From positions 62,001 to 126,000 of the forward strand of contig PBSY01000060.1 in assembly GCA_002726915.1 (NCBI GenBank): a DNA stretch of 64,000 nt, given 5' to 3'. Under the pieces are notes generated by a model. The model was not told the origin of the DNA. It saw nothing but the letters and a program-made list of their open reading frames with translations, and did not search any database. The DNA is from Verrucomicrobiales bacterium (GTDB lineage: Bacteria; Verrucomicrobiota; Verrucomicrobiia; Verrucomicrobiales; DEV007). Shown here piece after piece: positions 50,641 to 60,484 of the stretch. Position 1 is the first letter of the stretch, and every line of letters begins with the position of its first letter. The position numbers and the translations under genes were made by a program.

Positions 50641-51236
50641 TTCACAAGTAGAAACTCACCAAAGGACGAGGGCACATGAAAATCCGGTCTCTCTGTCTGC
50701 GGATCTACCCAAGAGATCCAATCTTCCTGCACGCCATTCCCCATCATTGAAAACTCTGCCCTGTAAACACCTATAATTAATTTTTCACGCCTGACTAAAT
50801 TATGGTCGGCCAAAACCTGAAGAGAAAGCCTACCTTCAACGAAATATCCACCATCCCCGCGGCGCGCTGAAATTTTGAGCGACGGAAAGTCCCAGTGATC
50901 ATCAATTTCCCGGTAATGGCGAGCTCTGAAATCGAAAACCCAGCCCCGGGGATCCATTTCGATTCCGTAGTAGTAATCCTTTAGCTCATGATCGGTTGCA
51001 AAGAATAATTCAACTCGATCCGAACCTAGAACTGAATCGTCGCGATCTTTGCCTTCGCATAGCACTATATCGTCATCCACAGCTTGGAATTGAAATCCAA
51101 GCCACTCATCATTCCACACTGCCCTAAAAGACGTGGATGGACACTCACGATCTACCCAGGGCAGACTGAAGTCAGTGAGCGCTTCACCCTCGCTACAGTC
51201 GAGGGTTCCTGAATGTTTCACCTGATAAGTTTTCAT
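50637..51236 (-). CDS. CBM9-like sugar-binding domain protein
   Basis: FRAVWNDEWLGFQFQAVDDDIVL…DSVLGSDRVELFFATDHELKDYYYGIEMDPRGWVFDFRARHYR is typical of CBM9_1-like domains. Confidence 0.7.
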   Translation of the reverse strand: MKTYQVKHSGTLDCSEGEALTDFSLPWVDRECPSTSFRAVWNDEWLGFQFQAVDDDIVLCEGKDRDDSVLGSDRVELFFATDHELKDYYYGIEMDPRGWVFDFRARHYREIDDHWDFPSLKISARRGDGGYFVEGRLSLQVLADHNLVRREKLIIGVYRAEFSMMGNGVQEDWISWVDPQTERPDFHVPSSFGEFLLVK

Positions 51237-52109
51237 TTATCGGAATTTCACCACTTCTCTTACTTGGTTCAAATCCGTTATCACGGCATCAGCAAGGGAA
51301 GCTGCCACTTCAAACGGTACATCTCCGATGCGAAAACTGCGCTCATCCCCCGCGAAGAGTCCTGTCATAAATCCAACTTCACGGGCCGGGAGTATGTCCT
51401 TCTGCAAGTCATTACCCACATAGAAAACGCGTCCCGGGTCAATTCCCCTTGCTTCACAAGATTCTGCCAACCGCTCGTAAAGGACCCTCGAAGGCTTTCC
51501 CTCCCCGAGCTGAAACGACCATTCTAAAAAACTAGCGTCAAATCCTAGAGCTTTTAATGAAGTTCCAGCCAAACTCTCAAAAATCGGCTGAGTATAGAAC
51601 TGAGCATTTGAAACGATCCCAGCCGGGATCTTGGCCTTACGAAGCCACTGCATCACTTCAAGAACGTGCGGCATCAACCAAACCGGATTTACACCGCACT
51701 CATAGTTGATAGCTATAGACTCGAGGTCAGCTAGCGCGACGCCATCTATCCCGGCCCGATCAATTATGTCTCGCCAGACCTCTCGAATCTCGACTTCCGG
51801 AAAGTTTATTCCTTCACCACGACGCTTTGCCTGATGAGCTCTCAGAGTCTCATCATAGAAGGACGCAATCAACCCGCAGTCGATTGCCTTTGCCCTTTCC
51901 CCGAGAAGAGCAATAGCGCGTTCTATGGACTCAATAGATACTGCATCATCGGCGAGACTGATATCCCCAGCCGCCGAGATCAAGAGCGTTCCATAGATAT
52001 CAAAAGCCACCAGCTCTATCCCATCCAACTCAGGAAGCTTCGGAGAAACCCCTGTAGAAATTGGAGTCAGGGGGGCCAGTAAGCAAGAGGGTTTGGCAGC
52101 GGTTATCAT
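51237..52109 (-). CDS. HAD-superfamily hydrolase
   Basis: Motif I VAFDIYGTLL, motif II GIVSNAQF, GEGKPSRVLYERL, motif IV VFYVGNDLQKDILPAREVGFMT. Confidence 0.85.
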   Translation of the reverse strand: MITAAKPSCLLAPLTPISTGVSPKLPELDGIELVAFDIYGTLLISAAGDISLADDAVSIESIERAIALLGERAKAIDCGLIASFYDETLRAHQAKRRGEGINFPEVEIREVWRDIIDRAGIDGVALADLESIAINYECGVNPVWLMPHVLEVMQWLRKAKIPAGIVSNAQFYTQPIFESLAGTSLKALGFDASFLEWSFQLGEGKPSRVLYERLAESCEARGIDPGRVFYVGNDLQKDILPAREVGFMTGLFAGDERSFRIGDVPFEVAASLADAVITDLNQVREVVKFR

Positions 52110-52113
52110 ATGA

Positions 52114-53583
52114 CTAATTACGCAACAGATTGAGACTCGCTGGATTGAGGAACTGCTTCAACACCTTGCTGGTCGCAAGGTGTTTTACCTTGCTGGTCGG
52201 TGAACTCACAACCTTATCATAGAGGGATTCGAGTCGGTTCCCATAACGGTCCAGTGAATAGACTGTCTCAACGACTTTGCGCGCTGCCCTGATCTCCGAA
52301 CCAGAACATAACGACAAGGTCGGCACTCTCATCTGATCGAGAAGGGAAGGATCCTTCTTTACCTTGCGAAGCACCGTCATCTGCAACTCTTCGTTCAAAA
52401 CACCAAAATCAATTCGACCATTGCCGACCCACGCTTTCCAAGTTTGCTTCACCGCGTTCCTCGGCATACGAAAATCATACGCCAAGTAACTGCGGCGCAA
52501 CATCGATTCGATCTCCGAGTGGAGGATCTTCTCGTCCAACCACTCCATGGGAAAACCAATACGGGGGTAAAGATTGCCAAGCCTTAAACCATTACTCGAA
52601 AAATCCCGCGTAATATCCGGTAAATCCCTGCCAAAGACACACCGGTTCGCAATCCATGGTTCAAGAAAGGCGAGCCCAAAGCCCTCAGAAACACTTGTCG
52701 TCACAATAAAGTCAGACCAACCAACCAAATCAGAAAACTCATACTGACCAATATCCGCCATACCAAGCGTCACCGGGACTTCTAACTCCTGCACCGCCGA
52801 TAGCCAGAAATCGTGAACTTTCTTCCACTCTGGGTTCTCCGGGCTAAGCGTGGTAGCGAAGTCGATTCGATCTCCAAAAATCAGAGCAAGCAGCAGGAGT
52901 TCACCTAGGTTTTTGCGACGAATCCCGCGGGTCGGGTAGAGCGCAAAAAGCCGATCTTGAGAAAAGGGCCGTTTCTCCGAGGTCGGGGTCACATTCAACG
53001 GAGTAATCGCGTTCGGAATGACATGTAAATTCGTTTCAGGAACGCCGGCAGCCTTAAGATAATCATGATCGCGGAAGTTTATGGTTGCGTAGTGAATCTG
53101 CTTGGCCGTCGGATAGAGGGTCGTTTCAAAACTTTCCTCTGAATCAAAAAAGGAACGCTGTGCCGAATAGTTTCCTGGCCTTCCATCTTCGGCAAAGTCA
53201 TGAAGTTGCAGAACGATGCGCGCCTCCTCTTTTGCCAACTCACGTATCACCGTTGGAATGAGAACATTCTTAGCCAGCGTCGGATTGTGGAAATGCCACA
53301 CATCTGGCTGTCCACCAAAGTGCCTCTCCGCCTCTGCTTTAAGTGCTTCGGCGAGATTCTCCGCAATCACTGCATTACCTGTTTTGCGATAATTTAGGGC
53401 AGGAATGACTCGAACTGATTCGCTGCTCGCTTCTGGACGTGGTTCTTCTCCCGAAAGAATCAATAGTTCGCACCCTCGTTCCTTCAGCGCCTCCCTCGCT
53501 GATTCGATCACTCGGGTCACCCCCCCCCGACGAAGGTGGTAGTGAACAATCGCTACTCTAAGAAGTTTTTCAGTCCCGGCCAT
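52114..53583 (-). CDS. Glycosyltransferase (GT4/GT-B-like)
   Basis: IVHYHLRRGGVTRVI, DVWHFHNPTLAKN, VIPNAITPLN, FIVTTSVSEGFGLAFLEPWIANRCVFGRDLPDITRDF. ORF opens at 53634; MAGTEKLL start at 53583 preferred. Confidence 0.82.
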   Translation of the reverse strand: MAGTEKLLRVAIVHYHLRRGGVTRVIESAREALKERGCELLILSGEEPRPEASSESVRVIPALNYRKTGNAVIAENLAEALKAEAERHFGGQPDVWHFHNPTLAKNVLIPTVIRELAKEEARIVLQLHDFAEDGRPGNYSAQRSFFDSEESFETTLYPTAKQIHYATINFRDHDYLKAAGVPETNLHVIPNAITPLNVTPTSEKRPFSQDRLFALYPTRGIRRKNLGELLLLALIFGDRIDFATTLSPENPEWKKVHDFWLSAVQELEVPVTLGMADIGQYEFSDLVGWSDFIVTTSVSEGFGLAFLEPWIANRCVFGRDLPDITRDFSSNGLRLGNLYPRIGFPMEWLDEKILHSEIESMLRRSYLAYDFRMPRNAVKQTWKAWVGNGRIDFGVLNEELQMTVLRKVKKDPSLLDQMRVPTLSLCSGSEIRAARKVVETVYSLDRYGNRLESLYDKVVSSPTSKVKHLATSKVLKQFLNPASLNLLRN

Positions 53584-54559
53584 GTCGTTCTCGGTATTCA
53601 GGGAGATTGACCATCGGGGGACGCTCCTCCTCAATGATCTCGCGGTTCAGCATCTCGTAACAACGCCCTTCCGCCTGCAGTTGCCGAAACATCCCATTCA
53701 CTTCCGGTAATTCCGAAACGATGTCGTAATGACGCAATCGATTCAGAAAAGCCTGAAGAATACCAAAGGACATTTTCCCAAGGTCGATCGTGGACTGATT
53801 ACGATGAACCCTTCGATCGAGGTCGGTCTGGGCGAACGCATCCAATCCATGAGTCCGGAAAACGTCGATCAAATGCGACGTTTCTACTCCGTAGCCAATG
53901 GGAAAAGGAAGCGTCTCAAGGAGACCACGCCTGACGGCATATTCACCCGAAAGCGGCTGCATTAGTGCAGTCAACTCCGGAAAGAAGATCGAAAATAGAG
54001 GTCGAACCAAGATCTCGGTAACACGGCCTCCTCCAGAGGGCCGGAGCCCCTCTGACAGGGCAAGAGGGCGATCATAGAAAGCCTTCACGTATTGGACCTC
54101 AGGGCGATAAAGCAAGGGGGCGACCAAACCTGTGACAAACTTGGGGTGGATGTTTTTGATGTCGGCATCCACATAACAAATAACATCTCCCTTCAGTTGA
54201 TGAATTGCCTTCCAGAGATTCTCGCCTTTACCCGCTTTGAATCCATGCTCAGGAAGAATCTCCGCTGAGAGATAGGTATCAGCCCCGTAGGAAGCCGCAA
54301 TTTCAATCGTATTATCTGTCGAACCAGAATCGATGACAGCAATTTCATCGACGAATGGGTAGCGGTCCATCAACTCGCTTTTAAAAACGATGATCTCCTT
54401 CCCAATCGTTTTTTCCTCGTTCAGAGTGGGTATGCAGAGACTGATAGAGATGCCCGCTCTCTCTTTTGCACGTATGAGTTCCTGCATGTCCCAGAACTCG
54501 CTATGATGAAAGGTGTTCGTCTTTAGCCAGCGGGCTACTGTTTTATCCACTTCGAGCAT
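53570..54559 (-). CDS. gpgS: Glucosyl-3-phosphoglycerate synthase-like glycosyltransferase (GT-A)
   Basis: ISISLCIPTLNEEKTIGKEI, DEIAVIDSGSTDNTIEIAASYGADTYL, GFKAGKGENLWKAIHQLKGDVICYVDADIKNIHPKFVTGLVAPLL. ORF opens at 54592; MLEVDK at 54559 preferred. Confidence 0.8.
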   Translation of the reverse strand: MLEVDKTVARWLKTNTFHHSEFWDMQELIRAKERAGISISLCIPTLNEEKTIGKEIIVFKSELMDRYPFVDEIAVIDSGSTDNTIEIAASYGADTYLSAEILPEHGFKAGKGENLWKAIHQLKGDVICYVDADIKNIHPKFVTGLVAPLLYRPEVQYVKAFYDRPLALSEGLRPSGGGRVTEILVRPLFSIFFPELTALMQPLSGEYAVRRGLLETLPFPIGYGVETSHLIDVFRTHGLDAFAQTDLDRRVHRNQSTIDLGKMSFGILQAFLNRLRHYDIVSELPEVNGMFRQLQAEGRCYEMLNREIIEEERPPMVNLPEYRERHGRD

Positions 54560-54563
54560 CGGT

Positions 54564-55739
54564 TTACCCTTCAAATTCAAAACCTGATGCATCCATAAAC
54601 TGCAGCACGGAAACTATCTGTGCCAACCCGTCAAAGATTGGCTCAAGATGAATCATCTCATCCGGCGCATGTCGGTTTTCTCCTTTCGTAATCCCAAGAG
54701 TAAGTGATGGAATTTTCTGATCTAACAAGGCCGATAACTCTGAGATACTGGGCTCTACATTGGGACGTATGCCAAGGCAGCTTAGGGTATTGCGTGCCTC
54801 TTTTACAAGTGGATGATCAGCTCCTAGATTTCCCGGTTGGCGATGAGCAATCATCTCCACGTTAACCTCTCCAACGTAGCCGACTTCCTTTTGGCCTACC
54901 AGCGATTTGACTTCGGTTTCAACCCGTTCGACGAGATCAGCATCTTCGCTCCTAATTTCAAATCGCACCATAGCCCTACCGGGAGGTACATTGTAGCCCG
55001 AACCAGCTTCTATCGAACCAATTAGAATTTTAGTTTCGGGAAACTCATCTCGATTCAACTCCAACAACTCTCTAACCAATTCATTAAGGCAGGCAATGGC
55101 GCCCGATGAGTGCTCGTCAGGACTGCTGAAGCTGCCCTTACTGTCCACCGAAATGACGCCACGAGCCATGCCCAGACATGAATAGCTCAGCCGACCCAGA
55201 TTCATTCCCTCTAGACACAACGCTGCACCGATCTCACGATCGGTATGCTCCAGAAAGAAACGCATTCCCGCTAAATCTCCCCGGCCAAAACTCCGAGTTG
55301 TTCCGAGGAGAATCAGGTTGGATTTAAGTTGAATCTCCAGCGCTTCAAGCACCAACGGCAGCGTTGCTAGGACAGCTACACCCAGCCCGTTATCGGCAAT
55401 CCCACGCCCACTCATCCTACCTACCCCAACGTTAACGGTATGATCCTCAGATTCGCCCCAAATCTTATCAACGTGGGCTGCCACGAGGAGGTTTCTTTTT
55501 ACATCTGTTCCCGGAAGAACTGCGGCCACATTCCCGGCCTGATCGCGTGAAATATCATTAAGCCAACCTTCGCTAAATCGATCACTGAGAAACTGCGTCA
55601 CGGCACGCTCCAAACCGGTCGGAGAAGGTATCTCTCCGGCCATAATGATGTTAGCGAACAAAATTTCGCGCAACTTACTGAGCGATTGACGATTATCCAG
55701 AATCTGATCTGTCGTTTTCTGTGCCGGTTCCTTTGTCAT
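54564..55739 (-). CDS. M20/M42-family metallopeptidase-like protein
   Basis: LLVAAHVDKIWGESEDH, GRGIADNGLGVAVLATLPLVLEAL, SGYNVPPGRAMVRFEIRSEDADLVERVE, LGITKGENRHAPDEMIHLEPI. Confidence 0.8.
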   Translation of the reverse strand: MTKEPAQKTTDQILDNRQSLSKLREILFANIIMAGEIPSPTGLERAVTQFLSDRFSEGWLNDISRDQAGNVAAVLPGTDVKRNLLVAAHVDKIWGESEDHTVNVGVGRMSGRGIADNGLGVAVLATLPLVLEALEIQLKSNLILLGTTRSFGRGDLAGMRFFLEHTDREIGAALCLEGMNLGRLSYSCLGMARGVISVDSKGSFSSPDEHSSGAIACLNELVRELLELNRDEFPETKILIGSIEAGSGYNVPPGRAMVRFEIRSEDADLVERVETEVKSLVGQKEVGYVGEVNVEMIAHRQPGNLGADHPLVKEARNTLSCLGIRPNVEPSISELSALLDQKIPSLTLGITKGENRHAPDEMIHLEPIFDGLAQIVSVLQFMDASGFEFEG

Positions 55740-55845
55740 CTAGGGCTATGAGCAACCTAAAGAGATCACAATCGTAGAAAAGCAATTTTACTGAGAATTC
55801 TGGCATCGATGCTGTGGTGGCAATGATTCAACTTCTCCCTACCTG

Positions 55846-56289
55846 GTGAACATCAGCTTTGTATCAGCTCAATTCTCCTGCACCGATGGTGTTTCACTCG
55901 AAGCATAAAAATGTGAGGAGTCCCTCACTCAGATTGGCCATAAGTGTTTCTGGTTCAGTGAAGTCAGTGACCTTCCCGTAAAAACTTTGATGTCGATCCA
56001 CTAGCCTTCTTTGGGCGCCCTGTAATTCAGGTAACCAATGATCAAATCTGGAATGTGCCAATTATCGCACCTGCGATCAAAGAAACCATGGCATCAACCA
56101 CGCTCTGCCTTCGGGAATCGATTGAGTCGTTCTGCCAACGCTTCGAAATCGATTTACTCATTCCTCAGAATGCGTCGACCAATCCCATGACCCATCCTCT
56201 GGGAATTGCTCTGACTGAGTTTATCGATTAGACGGGATTCCCCACCGTGGCACATCATCACGATTTCCACTGGGAGCGCGAGCGCTTCA
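55846..56289 (+). pseudogene. Degraded N-terminal fragment of a GT4-type glycosyltransferase
   Basis: Manual translation: VNISFVSAQFSCTDGVSLEA*KCEESLTQIGHKCFWFSEVSD…(shift)…GRPVIQVTNDQIWNVPIIAPAIKETMAS…FEIDLLIPQNASTNPMTHPLGIALTEF(shift)[21 protein letters not shown]. Stops at 55906, 56002 and 56230, plus two frame changes. Confidence 0.75.
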
Positions 56290-56443
56290 CAGGCGCCGGG
56301 GGCCTCCCTTACGCGGCTCATTCCCTTAACACCCTAAATAAGCCCGAAGGGTTTGACAAAAACGAATAATGAAAGGCCTCAAAGTGACCTGAATACCTTT
56401 ATTCTAGTCATCACGATACCGGCATAAGAATCGGTCAATCCTA

Positions 56444-57179
56444 TTATTCGACCGAGTCTATCTTAAAATCCACTGTTTCCCCTGCGGCATTAACCGGATT
56501 GAACTCCTCAAGGTAGATTTCTGCGGAATAGAACGTAACGGGCTTTCCCGAATAAGGGGTCGCCGTAAGAACGCCTCGTCCTGCGAGAGGGAACCGAAGC
56601 TTAGCTTTGGGATACCGGAGTTTCATCAGTGGCATCTCCGGCCTTTCAGAATCGAACTCCCAGACCCGAACCTTCAGCAGCCAACTTTCCTCTTCTTCAA
56701 TGCAGGCGAATTCCATCTCGTATCTCAATTCAGCTTTCAACTCAAAGCCGATCGAATCAACAACATCTCCGCGCCGGACAACCTCTACTCGGTTCCACGC
56801 CGGAACCAATCGAATTTGAAATCCATTACTCCCGTACAACCCCACCCCAAAACGGGACTGTATTCTCTCCCGTCCCTCGGCTTTTCCTACCCCCCTTGAT
56901 TGTCGCTATTTTCTCCCTAATCTCCGGCCCGAATTCCAACCAACTTTGAACGAGTGGCTCCGCGGCCGCTTCGAGTATTTCAGCCTCAGCATCTACCGTC
57001 CACATACCTTCCTTTATTTTCGTGCCTGCAGGTGTCTCTCCATTTATTGAATTCTTTATATCCACCGCAGCGATCGGCCTCAATTCTCTCACCTCTTGAG
57101 AACTTTGAAAATTCTCCCTTGAAGATATTGACGCTGCAACAAACACGAGAGTGACAACTAAGCCCAACGATTGCTTCAT
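56444..57179 (-). pseudogene. Secreted protein gene, apparently frameshifted (ORFs 56826-57179 and 56444-56845)
   Basis: Removing one base from the C6 run (56890-56895) joins …EIREKIATIKG-VGKAEGRERIQSRFGVGLYGSNGFQIRLVPAWNRVEVVRRGD… into one signal-peptide protein. Confidence 0.6.
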
Positions 57180-60100
57180 TCCCTGCGAATTGATTCCAAC
57201 AATTCAGCACGCAGAACAAAGCGCGCTGCTATCCAGCAAAAGACCAGCCCCCCTAGAAGAACCGATCCATTGATGCCTAGCAGCAATCCCAAGGGAAGCC
57301 CGTCGACTCCCTTCGAAAGCTGAGGATAGACAGCAACCATGGCCGCAACAAATCCAAGAACCACTCCAAAGACGTGGAGGAACCAATGCTCAGCCAGCAC
57401 CATTTTCGCCAACATTTCACGCGTAAATCCAATGGCCTGCATCACGCCCAATTGACTGCGCCGTTCAAGAACATTTCGGCCAACAACGATCGCCAATCCA
57501 ACTGTACCGAGGAAAATACCAAGACCACCCAAGGTTGAGAAAATACTCAGATACGTGTTCTGAACCGCGTTAAACTCATTCAAACGGTCAGCAGCTGGGC
57601 GCATCTCCAAACCAAGGTCACCAAACATACGACTCATGTGATTAGCCACGGTTTCTAACGATTCGGCCGCCTCCCCATCAATTAGGAAAAACTGGTAGCC
57701 ACCCGCATCAGGAAAGAATTTAATGAAGTTTTTCTCCGAGATAATGAGATTTCCCTGCAAGATTGATGTATCGAGAAATCCTGTGATTCTCACCGCAAAA
57801 GTCTGCCCTGACACTGTCTCATAAGTAACCAAATCCCCCAACCCTTTCTGCAGCGCATACGTTGCAGTATTCTGATCGACAATTCCAGGAATCACTAGAA
57901 CCCCTTCTTTATTCACCTCCGGGCCGCCGGATAACAGCGACCAACCCTCGCCGTTTTCAGCCTCCTCTTCCTTGGTGAAAGAAAACGGCCGAAGCTCTGC
58001 CAAACGAGCTTCATCCGTCGCCATGAGTCTTGGCCGCTGGGCTCGGTTCAAGTTAAGACAGCTCGCATCCTCTCCTTCACTGATCCGGAAAGGATAGACC
58101 GAAAACTCTACTGAGAAATCATCCATGCCAAACTTTTCGCGGCCCGCATGGCCATTAAGATCCTCGTAGATCGGCAGTGTAGCTTCGCCCATGAAGGCAA
58201 ACCCTCCAGTTCCAGATGTTCTCCGTTCGGCACCCCGGCTTCCTTCGAGTCGGAAAGAATTGATTGCAGTAACCATGAAAACCCCCGCTGCCATCAGGCC
58301 AACGATAGCTAGGCTGCGCCCTCGACGTCTAACCGCATGCTGCCGCCCAAGAGCGTTGATAGAAGACAGCACCGATGATGGTTTCAGAAAACGTCGGATC
58401 AAAACCGAACAGGCCGACACACCGGCAGCGGTAAACAGAAAGCCAGCCCCGAAGAATAAGCCTTGTTCTGACATCGTTCCAGCATCCTTGGGTAGAATGA
58501 GGCAGCCCAATCCTAGTAATAAGGAGCCGACAAAACAGATACCATCCCACGACCGTCCTGCTTGCGTTGCCACGACACCATCACTCCCAGAGATTAAATG
58601 ACCCGGATGCACTGCCGAAACTCGCCGACTGGCCAACCAAACCGCAGTCAAAGCAACAATCACGGTGATTCCAAAAGCATTGGCGAGAGACTCTGGACGG
58701 AGATAGTAAACAAACTCAATTCCCGCTGCGGCTTCCTCCCAGACTCCTGACATACCATAGAGAGCCAGACAGGTGTATACATAGCCTCCCAGCAATCCCA
58801 AAGCAGCACCAAACAACGAAAGAATGAGCGCCTCAGTGAGGAAGTGCAACCTGACTTTTTTCTTCGTAAATCCGAGCGCAAGCATCAATCCAATCTGGGA
58901 GGAGCGCTGCTCAATTCCAAAAGCGAAGACAAGCCCGGTAAGGACTAAAGCTGACACAATGAGAAAGAAGCTCATACTGGCAAAGAGCGCGCCAAAATCG
59001 AACGAGTTAGCCACGGCCAATTCCGCTTCCGCCTGAAGGTCTCGGAAAGCTATTCCAAGATCTTCCACGTGAAGTGACTGGCGCAATTGATCATCAAGTT
59101 TCGCTTCGCTACCCGCGTCGCGAAAGCGGACCGCAGTCACACTGCCGAAGCGATTCGACCACATCTCCTTCGCCGCAGACAATGAAACAAAAGCTTTCGG
59201 AGTCGCGCGATACTGATCCCAGTATTCATCGTCCTTGTCGCGAATCCTGCTCCGATCTATCGGTATACCAGGCTCCCAGTCATCAAGATTATCCACGTCG
59301 AAGATCCCTGGAAATGCAGGAGTCCAGCTGTCGTCCCAACCAGATTCACTAAGCGGAGAGATCTTACTCACAACGAATGATTTTTCCTGCTCAATCAGGG
59401 CTCGACCCGATCCTACTACATTGTAGACCAGCGTGACTTTATCACCGAGAGCAGCTCCGAGATCCTCTGCCACCCAATCGGACAAAATGATCCCATCATC
59501 TGGCAACGAGTCTTCTACGATTCCGTTCAGTCTTGGCGCCACCCCAGTCACCATCGAATAGGGTGTTGAACTGTCACCACTCTTGATATCAGTGGCCAGA
59601 TAGGTCAGCACTGGTGCCACCTTTGAAGCCCTCTCCTGAAGCGAGTTAACAATCACATCATCAAAAAAGACACGTGAACTCACCAACTGCTTCGTGCCGT
59701 CACCGTCCACTTCTGAGACCGACAGCTGAAGGTCTTCAAGATTCCAACTGGCTTGAACGGCATCGGCAAAAGCTACGGGGTCGCTACCCGCTGCGGCTGC
59801 AAGGATGTTAGCCCGACCCGGCTGCTCCAGAATAGACTCCAGTCGCGACATTCTCACAAATAAAGTCGATGGCGGCACCTGCTCTGCACGAAGTGAGAAC
59901 AGGCCAAATTGATCAGCATCAAGGACACTCGTGACCCTAGCGGTGAAAGGAGTGGTCTGCTCTGACTCCCCTGAAAGTGGCGCATCGCGAGAGAGGGCTG
60001 CCGGCAGCTCGATTCGAAGAATCAGCGTATCATCAATTCCTGCGTCAATCCGGTTAGCGAGAGGCTGATTAATGCCGATCCAGTTTTCTTGGTCAAAACC

Positions 60101-60484
60101 TTCCGGAGTTTCGCCAGAATTGGACATCTCCCAAAATCGTTCATCAACGCCAAGGATCTGAACTTTATTCACTCGCTGGCCACTGGCTCTATTCGACGCA
60201 GTTGCCTCAATCTGAAGAATCGGAGCCACGATACCATTCCACCCTTCGCTACCCATGACGCGGTCGGCGAGGCTAGCAGAAACAAAGCGCTCTCCCCCTA
60301 GCATGACCAACCCCAGTCTTGAAAGGCGCGCTTCGGCATTGCGTCGGAGACTCTCCTTCACTGAGTCTCCAACGACAAAAGAACCACTGAGGGTGGCAGA
60401 TGTCAGCGCTACACCAGCAAGAACCGAGAGATTAATCCCTCGGTAATAACAAAGCGAGCTGAGCATCACTTTAAACCAACTCAT
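57176..60484 (-). CDS. FtsX-type ABC transporter permease (MacB/LolC-like, duplicated permease)
   Basis: About 1100 aa; two FtsX-like blocks (GIEQRSSQIGLMLALGFTKKKVRLHFLTEALILSLFG and GRNVLERRSQLGVMQAIGFTREMLAKMVLAEHW); start overlaps the stop of the ATPase gene. Confidence 0.88.
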   Translation of the reverse strand: MSWFKVMLSSLCYYRGINLSVLAGVALTSATLSGSFVVGDSVKESLRRNAEARLSRLGLVMLGGERFVSASLADRVMGSEGWNGIVAPILQIEATASNRASGQRVNKVQILGVDERFWEMSNSGETPEGFDQENWIGINQPLANRIDAGIDDTLILRIELPAALSRDAPLSGESEQTTPFTARVTSVLDADQFGLFSLRAEQVPPSTLFVRMSRLESILEQPGRANILAAAAGSDPVAFADAVQASWNLEDLQLSVSEVDGDGTKQLVSSRVFFDDVIVNSLQERASKVAPVLTYLATDIKSGDSSTPYSMVTGVAPRLNGIVEDSLPDDGIILSDWVAEDLGAALGDKVTLVYNVVGSGRALIEQEKSFVVSKISPLSESGWDDSWTPAFPGIFDVDNLDDWEPGIPIDRSRIRDKDDEYWDQYRATPKAFVSLSAAKEMWSNRFGSVTAVRFRDAGSEAKLDDQLRQSLHVEDLGIAFRDLQAEAELAVANSFDFGALFASMSFFLIVSALVLTGLVFAFGIEQRSSQIGLMLALGFTKKKVRLHFLTEALILSLFGAALGLLGGYVYTCLALYGMSGVWEEAAAGIEFVYYLRPESLANAFGITVIVALTAVWLASRRVSAVHPGHLISGSDGVVATQAGRSWDGICFVGSLLLGLGCLILPKDAGTMSEQGLFFGAGFLFTAAGVSACSVLIRRFLKPSSVLSSINALGRQHAVRRRGRSLAIVGLMAAGVFMVTAINSFRLEGSRGAERRTSGTGGFAFMGEATLPIYEDLNGHAGREKFGMDDFSVEFSVYPFRISEGEDASCLNLNRAQRPRLMATDEARLAELRPFSFTKEEEAENGEGWSLLSGGPEVNKEGVLVIPGIVDQNTATYALQKGLGDLVTYETVSGQTFAVRITGFLDTSILQGNLIISEKNFIKFFPDAGGYQFFLIDGEAAESLETVANHMSRMFGDLGLEMRPAADRLNEFNAVQNTYLSIFSTLGGLGIFLGTVGLAIVVGRNVLERRSQLGVMQAIGFTREMLAKMVLAEHWFLHVFGVVLGFVAAMVAVYPQLSKGVDGLPLGLLLGINGSVLLGGLVFCWIAARFVLRAELLESIRRE

